Positions 34,959 to 42,460 of a stretch of DNA of 64,000 bases are shown in pieces (the stretch's first letter is position 1; each line of letters starts with the position of its first letter). Source of the stretch: Thalassotalea eurytherma (lineage in GTDB: Bacteria; Pseudomonadota; Gammaproteobacteria; Enterobacterales; Alteromonadaceae); the NCBI RefSeq assembly GCF_030161415.1, contig NZ_BSSU01000008.1, positions 62,001-126,000 of the forward strand, given 5' to 3'. The notes below the pieces were generated by a model. That model was given only the letters and a program-made list of their open reading frames with translations, did not search any database and was not told the origin of the DNA. The position numbers and the translations under genes were made by a program.

Positions 34959-35483
34959 TTACTCTAGCGCTCCGAGTTGCTTCATCAAAGTTAGGTTATC
35001 TTCTAAATGCCAATTGCTGATAATTTTTCCATCTTTAATGGTATAAATGTCTACAGCAGTGAAACTGATTTTTTGTCCTTTGCCTTTCTTATCACCCAAA
35101 GTCCCGGTGAAGTGCCCAGTTATTAATAACTGCCCAATAACCTTGTTGCCTACAATGTAGACTTGTTGAACGTCTACGGATAAGTCAGGTAAGGCTAAAC
35201 GGAACTGTTTGGATGCAGCTAATACGCCTCTCAAGCCTTGCGCACGGCTTTCTGGAAGGTTCAAATCAGTAAAATCATTAGCCAATGCCGTTTTCGCATA
35301 CTCTTCTTTGCCCGTATCCCAAAAACTATAGTATAGGGCTGCAACATCAAGCATCTCTTTAGTTTCTTGATTCCAGTTGTCGGAATAAAATTTATCAATA
35401 TCTACAGTAACATCCATAGCGTTTCCTAATGCCGAATAAAATAAGGCTGTTAAGAGTAAAATAAGTTGATTGATATTTTTCAT
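34959..35483 (-). CDS. Exported SnoaL-like (NTF2-fold) protein
   Basis: A 174-aa protein started at ATG 35483, which has a GAGGAG ribosome site 6 nt upstream and opens a signal peptide (INQLILLLTALFYSALGNA). The mature part is an NTF2/SnoaL-like fold: DVAALYYSFWDTGKEE, PESRAQGLRGVLAASKQFRLALPDL, GHFTGTLGDKKGKG, FTAVDIYTIKDGKIISNWHLED. Such proteins are ester cyclases, isomerases or binding proteins; the activity is not predictable. A longer frame to 35588 overlaps the ADH gene and is unlikely. Confidence 0.8.
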   Translation of the reverse strand: MKNINQLILLLTALFYSALGNAMDVTVDIDKFYSDNWNQETKEMLDVAALYYSFWDTGKEEYAKTALANDFTDLNLPESRAQGLRGVLAASKQFRLALPDLSVDVQQVYIVGNKVIGQLLITGHFTGTLGDKKGKGQKISFTAVDIYTIKDGKIISNWHLEDNLTLMKQLGALE

Positions 35484-35508
35484 AAAAACTCCTCGTATAG
35501 TGTATTTA

Positions 35509-36507
35509 TCACTTGTTAGAAACGGTAATTTTTCCAATGGTATTACCTTGTTCGATAAGGGTATGAGCTTTCCGTATGTTTTCAGCATTAATCGTCGAAA
35601 ATTGTTTTTGAATCGTCGATTTGATTAGCCCTTGCTCAACTAGTGCAGATAACTCGTTTAATAACTGCCCTTGTTTAGCAATATCTGCTGTTTGATACAT
35701 TGAACGGGTAAACATAAACTCCCAGATAAAACCTGCACTTTTACTTTTTAACGGCTCCATATCTAGCGGCTGATCGCTTTCAACAATGCTACAAATCAAA
35801 CCTTGCGGCGCAACTAGCCGAGTCATGGCCTGCCAGTGACCTTGGGTATCATTTAAACAAAGAATGTAGTTAATGCTATTTTCATCGAGTTGCTCAACTA
35901 AACCTTCACGATGATTAACAATCTTGTCCGCCCCTAATGTTTGACACCATGTAATGGTTTCAGGTCTTGAAGCGGTTGCGATAACAGTTAAGTTGGTCAG
36001 TTTTTTCGCCAGTTGAATAGCAATGGAACCAACCCCACCTGCGCCGCCAATTATCAACAGATTCCCTGTTGATTGTGAGCTAATACCTAATCGTTCAAAT
36101 AAAGCTTCCCACGCCGTAATACTAGTAAGTGGCAATGCGGCAGCTTCAGAGAAGGTCAAATTTTTAGGTTTAATACCGACAATTCTTGAGTCAACCGCTT
36201 GATATTCAGCGTTACTGCCTAAGCGGGTAATATCACCTGCGTAGAACACCTCATCACCGACAGAAAAATCGGTCACTTGCTCGCCAATCGCTTCCACCGT
36301 GCCAGCAGCATCCCAACCTAAGACCCTAGGTGATGTTTCAAGCTTTTCTTTTGGCGCACGTACTTTAGTATCAACCGGATTCACCGAAACAGCGTTAACT
36401 TTCACCAATAAATCGTAACCAGCAACCGACGGTTTAGCGATTTCTACATCTTGCAGTGCTTGCTCATTTTCTATAGGTAAATACCGATATAGACCAATGG
36501 CTTTCAT
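35509..36507 (-). CDS. Zinc-type alcohol dehydrogenase family (quinone oxidoreductase-like) protein
   Basis: A 332-aa medium-chain dehydrogenase/reductase. The GroES-like N-domain (VNAVSVNPVDTKVRAP, VLGWDAAGTVEAIG, VGDEVFYAGD) is followed by the Rossmann box IIGGAGGVGSIAIQLAKKL. The catalytic zinc ligands of true alcohol dehydrogenases are not evident, so it is probably a zinc-free NADPH:quinone or enal reductase. ATG 36507 follows an AAGGAG site; the 36600 start would run into the upstream gene. It lies in a unit with the old yellow enzyme and glyoxalase genes. Confidence 0.85.
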   Translation of the reverse strand: MKAIGLYRYLPIENEQALQDVEIAKPSVAGYDLLVKVNAVSVNPVDTKVRAPKEKLETSPRVLGWDAAGTVEAIGEQVTDFSVGDEVFYAGDITRLGSNAEYQAVDSRIVGIKPKNLTFSEAAALPLTSITAWEALFERLGISSQSTGNLLIIGGAGGVGSIAIQLAKKLTNLTVIATASRPETITWCQTLGADKIVNHREGLVEQLDENSINYILCLNDTQGHWQAMTRLVAPQGLICSIVESDQPLDMEPLKSKSAGFIWEFMFTRSMYQTADIAKQGQLLNELSALVEQGLIKSTIQKQFSTINAENIRKAHTLIEQGNTIGKITVSNK

Positions 36508-36517
36508 AGTAATCTCC

Positions 36518-37621
36518 TTAAATTTGCTCACCATAAACGGGATAATCGGTATAACCTCGTTCATCACCACCAAATAAGGTGGTTGGATCTGAAATGTCAT
36601 TTAGCGGTAGGTTATTTTCTAAGCGATAAGGTAAATCAGGATTTGCTAGAAATTTACGCCCAAAGGCAACGTAATCAACTAAATTGTTATTAATTAACTC
36701 ATCTGCTTTATCTAATGTGTAGTTACCCGCAACAACAATGGCGCCAGAGAAGTTTTCACGTAATTGCTGACGAAACGCTTCAGTTACAACAGGCGCGTCG
36801 TCCCAGTCTGCTTCGGCAAGGTGAATATAGGCAATACCCAATTCATCAAAGTGTTTTGCTAACACCAAAATGGCATCGATGGCTTCTGGGTCATTCATGC
36901 CTCTTTGAGTAATAAATGGCGCTAATCTTATTGCGGTGCGCTCTGCGCCAATTTCATCACTAATGGCTTTAATAATTTCTAAGGCAAAGCGAATGCGATT
37001 TTCTAAACTACCGCCATATTCATCGTTGCGTTTGTTAGATGTTGCGCGTAAAAATTGGTCAATTAAATAACCATTTCCTGCATGTACTTCTACACCGTCA
37101 AATCCTGCTTCAATCGCATTTACAGCCGCTTGACGATAGTCTTCAACAATACCTTTGATTTCTTGCGTAGATAATGCTCGTGGAACAGGACAATCAAGCA
37201 TACGGCCAACGCCATCATCACCCACTACCCACACTTGTGCATCTGGAGCCAAGGCGCTCGGTGCAACAGGTAGTCCATCAGGATGAAACACAGGGTGTGA
37301 CATTCGACCAACATGCCAAAGCTGGGAAAAAATAATGCCGTCATTATCATGAACAGCATTGGTGACTTTTTTCCAACCATCAATTTGCGCTTGTGTATAA
37401 ATGCCCGGTGTAAAGGAGTAGCCTTTGCCCTGTGCTGAAATTTGAGTCGCTTCTGAAACAATAAAGCCTGCACTTGCCCGTTGCGCGTAGTAAGTCGCCA
37501 TTAACTCAGTAGGGATATCACCCGGTTGCGCGGTACGAGAACGCGTCATAGGTGCCATCACGACTTTATTGTTGGTATTTAGATTGCCAAGTTTGCCTGT
37601 GTTAAATAATCCGTTTTTCAT
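36518..37621 (-). CDS. Old yellow enzyme family NADH:flavin oxidoreductase (NemA-like)
   Basis: A 367-aa FMN TIM-barrel ene-reductase. Motifs are VVMAPMTRSRTAQPGDIPTE, the HVGRMSHP loop, the active-site segment HAGNGYLIDQFLRATSNKRNDEYGGSLENR, and a C-terminal FMN phosphate site (VAFGRKFLANPDLPYRLE). It reduces electrophilic C=C bonds, quinones or nitro compounds. It has a GAGG ribosome site, lies 13 nt after the glyoxalase-fold gene and 10 nt before the ADH gene: a three-gene electrophile-response unit. Confidence 0.93.
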   Translation of the reverse strand: MKNGLFNTGKLGNLNTNNKVVMAPMTRSRTAQPGDIPTELMATYYAQRASAGFIVSEATQISAQGKGYSFTPGIYTQAQIDGWKKVTNAVHDNDGIIFSQLWHVGRMSHPVFHPDGLPVAPSALAPDAQVWVVGDDGVGRMLDCPVPRALSTQEIKGIVEDYRQAAVNAIEAGFDGVEVHAGNGYLIDQFLRATSNKRNDEYGGSLENRIRFALEIIKAISDEIGAERTAIRLAPFITQRGMNDPEAIDAILVLAKHFDELGIAYIHLAEADWDDAPVVTEAFRQQLRENFSGAIVVAGNYTLDKADELINNNLVDYVAFGRKFLANPDLPYRLENNLPLNDISDPTTLFGGDERGYTDYPVYGEQI

Positions 37622-37634
37622 ATGCTTAACCTCA

Positions 37635-38051
37635 TTAATGAATGTCGTTTTTCGAAAATAAAATTTCGATTTTTAGGCCATCTGGGCCTGTGATAAATAC
37701 TTGATGTTCGTTTGCTTCGGGTATCTCTCGTTCAACAAAAGGCACGTTATACGTTAACAAACGACCTTTAAGTCCTTGGTAGTCACTTGAACTAAACGCT
37801 AAATGATCAACCGTTGGCAAGCTCGGTGTTGAACTGTGCTTTTCATCATGTCCTAAATAAAAAGATTGCTCAGGGTTAATGTCATTTCTTCCCGCAATGT
37901 GGATACAAGGCACATTGAGTTCGTCATACAACCAAACACCAGCAAAACCAAATGGTGGGCGTTGACCCTCTTTCAAACCAAGTGTTTGTATTAAAAACTG
38001 CGACATCTCATCTAAATCAGATACCAGCAGTAATGCGTGATTTAATTGCAT
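37635..38051 (-). CDS. VOC family (glyoxalase-fold) protein
   Basis: A 138-aa vicinal-oxygen-chelate protein. The first half LNHALLLVSDLDEMSQFLIQTLGLKEG and second half VDHLAFSSSDYQGLKGRLL ... FITGPDGLKIEILF show the paired beta-alpha-beta modules, and His and Glu residues sit at the usual metal positions. The reaction is unknown; detoxification is likely from context. A strong AAGGAGGTAG site precedes the ATG. It is the first gene of the unit divergent from the LysR gene. Confidence 0.88.
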   Translation of the reverse strand: MQLNHALLLVSDLDEMSQFLIQTLGLKEGQRPPFGFAGVWLYDELNVPCIHIAGRNDINPEQSFYLGHDEKHSSTPSLPTVDHLAFSSSDYQGLKGRLLTYNVPFVEREIPEANEHQVFITGPDGLKIEILFSKNDIH

Positions 38052-38148
38052 ATCTACCTCCTTAAAGCGATGACATCAGTTTAACTGTTTTGACTAAATT
38101 GATAATTACTCGTAGAGTTAAATCACTATTCAGAAAAACTAAAGAATC

Positions 38149-39072
38149 ATGACAAAAATAGATGATATGACGTTGTTCGTTCACGTAGTAAAAGCGGGAG
38201 GACTAGCGGCAGCAGGACGAAAATTAGGGCTTTCACCCGCAAGTATGACGGCACGCATTAACCAAATTGAAAAGCGTTACGGCACAAGGTTGCTGACTCG
38301 AAATACACGAAGCATCTCGTTAACCTATGCTGGAGAGCGTTTTTATAGCGGTTGTTTACGTGTCGTTGAAGAAGTAGAAAATACTGAAAACATGATACAA
38401 GAGTCGCAAGAAACATTGCAAGGAAGCCTAAGAATTTCGGCTACATCTGATTTTGGCCGACAATATGTCGCACCAGCACTTGCCGAATTTACCAGTAACC
38501 ATCCTGATGTTTCTCCTCATTTGATGTTATCTGACGGCTTAATCAACATCGTCGATGAAGGGGTAGATATTGCCTTTAGATTCGGCAATTTACCAGACAG
38601 TAATCTTATCAGTAAACCTTTAGCTCAAAATCGACGTGTGTTATGCGCATCTCCCAACTATATAAAGCACAACGGATTACCGCGACATCCAGAAGAGCTA
38701 GCCAAGCACCGTTGTCTGATCCTAGAGCGCTCAGGCCAACCATTAAACGATTGGTATTTTGAAATAGATAACAAACGACAGCTAATCAAAGTAGCGCCGC
38801 ACTTATCATGTTCAGACGGTGAAGTAATCAGACGTTGGGCAGTTCAAGGTTATGGTATTGCTTTTAAGTCATTAATTGACATAAGAAAAGATTTATCTAA
38901 CAACAAGCTAGAATTACTATTAGATGAATATGTACGTGGATTTAGTCATAGTGATACCGAAGTTGTCGGCGTACAAGCCATTTATGCCAGCAGGCAATAT
39001 CTGCCAATGCAGGTAAAAGCATTTTTAACTTTTTTCGAACATTGGCTAAATAAAGAAATTAGCAACCCATAA
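38149..39072 (+). CDS. LysR family transcriptional regulator
   Basis: A 307-aa LTTR. The N-terminal HTH (ARKLGLSPASMTARINQIEKRYGTRLLTRNTR) belongs to residues 1-65. The effector-binding domain follows (RISATSDFGRQYVAPAL ... DIAFRFGNLPDSNLISKPL, RRVLCASPNYIKHNG). It is divergent from the glyoxalase/old-yellow-enzyme/ADH unit across 97 nt, so it probably controls that unit, sensing an electrophile or related compound. It is the last host-type gene before the accessory island at 39167. Confidence 0.92.
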   Translation: MTKIDDMTLFVHVVKAGGLAAAGRKLGLSPASMTARINQIEKRYGTRLLTRNTRSISLTYAGERFYSGCLRVVEEVENTENMIQESQETLQGSLRISATSDFGRQYVAPALAEFTSNHPDVSPHLMLSDGLINIVDEGVDIAFRFGNLPDSNLISKPLAQNRRVLCASPNYIKHNGLPRHPEELAKHRCLILERSGQPLNDWYFEIDNKRQLIKVAPHLSCSDGEVIRRWAVQGYGIAFKSLIDIRKDLSNNKLELLLDEYVRGFSHSDTEVVGVQAIYASRQYLPMQVKAFLTFFEHWLNKEISNP

Positions 39073-39166
39073 AACTGAGAACACTCAAATGGGTTCAGGC
39101 CTCGTATTTCACATGGTGATATTACAATTTTAAACGGCCGTTATTCGCTCTTTAGAGACATTCGCA

Positions 39167-41349
39167 CTATTTTGATAATAATTCAACTAAATAACTACTT
39201 CGCTTATGAGAGTTGCTGTGGGCTTCTATGATAACCCTCAAATCATCCAAACTACCAACGATATGAATTTCAGCCTCGGCTCTGGTAATTGCAGTATACA
39301 GCCACGCTCTGTCAACGATTTTGCCTTTTTTAATGCGATTATGATTCTAGGGAGTTGCGAACCTTGAGCGTTGTGTAGCGTTATCGCATAACCCAATTCC
39401 ATGCAATCGAGCACAGATTGCGTGACTTCAAGTTTATCCCCCGTATCCAGTGTGACTTCACCATAACTTTCACCGGATGACTTAACGCTGGTTAGAGTAC
39501 CCAGAGAGCCGTTTTGAATGCCTTTGTCATAGTGATTTTGCGTAAATAGAATTGCATCATTTAATCTGAGGTTTTGAAAGAATCTCTCATCGTGCATTTC
39601 GAACTCAAGTCTATTTCCATTAGGGTTGACGGCTTCTTGAGTTAGTTTATTAATGTCGGCAACAAGCGCTTTGGTCGGTGCCATAACACGACTGTTTTCA
39701 GGTGATTGCTGATACAAGTCACAGCAGACTTGAGCAATGTCGCTCTTTGTCGTTTCGTGGAAGTGAATAGCGCCCGTACTAAGCTTCTCAGGCACGATGC
39801 CTTGATTAATGAGCTTGGAGTATTCAGGAATACCTGTTGAGCCTTCCTGACGCTTCACGATATCTAGCATGGTGTTAGCAATGGCTTTAGACAGAACAAT
39901 ATCTGCAAGTACCTTACCGCAACCGATGGGTGGCAGTTGGTCGGGATCGCCAGTAAAGATTATGCGAACCGATGGATGAATATGGTTGACCAAGCGATAC
40001 ATGGTTGGCAAATCAATCATACTGGATTCATCTATTATCAGAAGATGTTTTTGTTGGTCTGAGGTTGGCTCTATAGGTTCTTCACGCAGTAACTTAGCGA
40101 TAGTTGAGGTGATAAAACCAATTGACTCATGCAAGCGCATAGCGGCTCTACCACTCAACGCTACCGCATGTATTTCAAATCCCATTTGATGATAGGCTCG
40201 AAGTGCGGTTCTAAGCACCGTTGTTTTACCTGTGCCAGCTCCGCCAGTGATACAACTCACTGTGTTGTCTAAACAGGTTGTTACTGCTTCAACCTGTTTC
40301 TTGGTCAACTCGTATGGCAATTCATCAACCGCTGACATATATGCAAAATTTGCATATTCGTCATAAAGATTGTTTTGGCTAGCTAATGCTTTAAGTCGTT
40401 TGGCAACGACATTTTCCATCAGCAACTGTGCCGTTGGATGGTAGGTGCCAGTGTAAGGGTTTAAAATGTATTGTGCTTTGTCGTGACCAGCTTTAAAGGC
40501 TTCCGCAACCAACTCTTTATCCTGAAGTAATTTGGTTAGATGTGGTCGCAAACTTGCTTGTGTTGTGTAGGTGTGACCTTTTTCGATTTCTTTTCGAATA
40601 GCGGTTTCAAGTGCAGCACTAAGTCTCTTGCTATTACAATCTGTGATCTCAAGTTTGAGGTCGCAAATTGCGACCACAAGATCTACTTGTTCAAACGACA
40701 TCCCAAAACCAATCAGCACATACGGGTTTTGCTTAATAGCCTCAATGGATTCTTCGCCATGATGCTTCAATAAACGCTGCTGTATACTTGCTGGTATTTT
40801 GTGATCGGTCATCCAGTTGCAGTAGGCCAGATTCTTATATTTGGCGTAACCTTCAAATAACGAATTGATAGAATCTTCACTCAGGACGCTTCTAAGCCGT
40901 TCTCTTGATTCTGGAGTGTCTTTTCTAACCGTTGAATGGAAATTCTTACCTAGCAGCTCCCAACGTGCTCTTGCTTTGCTTTCACCAATGCCTTTGAAGT
41001 CACTTTCTCTGGCAATAAAGCGAATAAGCTGCTCACCCGTTTCTGGCAGGCTGCATTCGATGTGCTCTGGTGATTCATAGGTATGCTGCTGCATCACGAA
41101 ATCACCCGTTTCCATTTCTTCTATTGAACGATGGCCTTTAACCGACCAGTGCTGGCCGAGGGCTGGTTGAACGGGGATGGCATCTGGATCAGCTTTGATA
41201 GTGACGTAATACTTGCCACTGTTGGTTTTGTATGAGTTTTTTGCCAGTGGCACGCCACTGAATATCACCATATTGGTGGAGCTGTAAGGGATGTTTGTGA
41301 CACGCATTTGGTCTTGATGCAATTGTCCAATTGGAGCTTGAGCATTCAT
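39167..41349 (-). CDS. RecD2-like helicase with a -1 frameshift at a slippery heptamer
   Basis: A RecD2/SF1B-type helicase. The OB-like N-domain is followed by an HhH-type region (DFKGIGESKARARWELLG), Walker A GGAGTGKTT, motif II IDESSM, motif III TGDPDQLPPIGCG, motif IV/V region GYAITLHNAQGSQLPRIIIAL. The zero frame stops at 39238 (703 aa) after a non-homologous tail. The -1 frame from A_AAA_AAG (39325-39331) gives GKIVDRAWLYTAITRAEAEIHIVG and a RecD2-type ending at TAG 39167, 727 aa total. The YTAITRA motif VI is essential for helicases. The gene starts 4 nt inside the 145-aa gene upstream. A mutation or read error at A6 is the simple alternative. Confidence 0.8.
39325..39331 (-). promoter_or_regulatory. 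Slippery heptamer A_AAA_AAG in the helicase gene
   Basis: In the helicase zero frame the codons are TTA-AAA-AAG, so the sequence is the classic X_XXY_YYZ heptamer used by E. coli dnaX. A -1 slip here joins the N-terminal helicase to a C-terminus with motif VI. I saw no AGGGAG-like site 10-15 nt upstream and no strong stem-loop 5-9 nt downstream; the nearest weak stem begins about 21 nt away. Confidence 0.5.
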
Positions 41350-41783
41350 CGTGGCATGAACCCCATTTCTGACAAGGTTTCATTCAGTTCGCCAAACCGC
41401 TCTAGTTTACCTTCCAGCTCTTTAACTTTGGCTTTTAATTCAATGTTTTCAGCTTCTAATGCAGACACTCGCTTAGAGTCGAGCAGCTTACGATTCACAG
41501 TGTTGTCGTATTCCTTTGGCTTGTCGGCATCTTTCTTTGCTGATTCGGTCAGTGGCGGCAGAACACCTTTATCACGCAGCTTGTCTTCTAACGCCTTGAG
41601 CGCCTTTCTAAGCGCAGGATTCTGGCTAAGGGCAGACTTGCCGCAGCCAACACCTTTTGCTACCTCGATGCGGTTGAGCTTGCCTTTAAAGACTATTTGT
41701 TTAAAGTCATCATCAGACTGAGTGGCTTGCCACACTTCAAATGCTTCGAGGTTCTGCTGCGCTCTTTGCTGACCGTTTGCCAT
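41346..41783 (-). CDS. Small HTH / coiled-coil protein of the GMT island
   Basis: A 145-aa cytoplasmic protein of unknown family. A central helix-turn-helix-like stretch (FKGKLNRIEVAKGVGCGKSALSQNPALRKALKALE) is followed by a charged linker and a C-terminal leucine/glutamate coiled coil (VSALEAENIELKAKVKELEGKLERFGEL). The layout recalls small DNA-binding adaptors of the KfrA type or recombinase accessory proteins; I do not name a function. It overlaps gmtX by 1 nt and the helicase by 4 nt. Confidence 0.75.
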   Translation of the reverse strand: MANGQQRAQQNLEAFEVWQATQSDDDFKQIVFKGKLNRIEVAKGVGCGKSALSQNPALRKALKALEDKLRDKGVLPPLTESAKKDADKPKEYDNTVNRKLLDSKRVSALEAENIELKAKVKELEGKLERFGELNETLSEMGFMPR

Positions 41784-42460
41784 TATTCATCTACCTCGCC
41801 TAACAACTTGCGTAGACCAGTTGCAAAGCCTCTAGGGAAGATTTCTATGTTGTATTCCATGTCTTTTACTTGACCTGCTTGAGTGGTTTGCCAGTCATGT
41901 TTTTCCATACATTCGTCCGAGATAGCGTAGGTTAACGCTTTCTTCTCAGATTCAGTCAAGATGCCAGATAGTGAAGGCAAGACTTCAACGCTAGGCTCTG
42001 CGCTTGCATCGAACTGGCGAACAGGGCGTTTATCAATGGTGATGTTCGCATGTTGTTTAAGTAGGTTAACCTCTTTGCGATAGCGGTTGCGCTCTGCAAT
42101 GATTTGACCAAATAACGCTCGTACCGCAGGGTCAGGGATGCGCTCTAGCAGCTTATTATCCTGTGGGACAGACTTAGAGCGAGAGGTTGGCGATAATGGC
42201 TTTTTGGTGGTTGTTTTGCACTTTGCCGCCCACGCTTCAATCAAGGTGCGGTAGTGTTTGTTTTTAGTAGCTCGTAACGCTTCGTAACCTGGGCCACCTT
42301 CTGCTGCTGATACTCGCCCCATTTGTGTAATAGAAAAATCACGTTGCCCCGATTCCACATAGGTTTTCAGGATATCGTTGAGCTTATCTAAATTCTTTTG
42401 GGTTCTTGGTACTTTGCCGTCTTTTAAGTCAGCCAGTATCACATCGATATTAATATCCAT
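41783..42460 (-). CDS. gmtX: Gamma-Mobile-Trio protein GmtX
   Basis: A 225-aa cytoplasmic protein. The N-terminal part has a helical segment with a repeat of basic residues (VPRTQKNLDKLNDILKTYVESGQRDFSITQMGRVSAAEGGPGYEALR). I recognise it as GmtX by sequence pattern and because it follows the two recombinase genes in the order gmtY-gmtZ-gmtX. No catalytic motif is visible; its role is unknown. Overlaps of 1 nt on both sides make tight coupling likely. Confidence 0.75.
   Translation of the reverse strand: MDINIDVILADLKDGKVPRTQKNLDKLNDILKTYVESGQRDFSITQMGRVSAAEGGPGYEALRATKNKHYRTLIEAWAAKCKTTTKKPLSPTSRSKSVPQDNKLLERIPDPAVRALFGQIIAERNRYRKEVNLLKQHANITIDKRPVRQFDASAEPSVEVLPSLSGILTESEKKALTYAISDECMEKHDWQTTQAGQVKDMEYNIEIFPRGFATGLRKLLGEVDE

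Noticed and set aside
39073..39166. Flanking direct repeats marking the ends of the GMT-like element
   Set aside because: Compared by eye with 46596-46913; only short AT-rich matches seen, none convincing as att sites.
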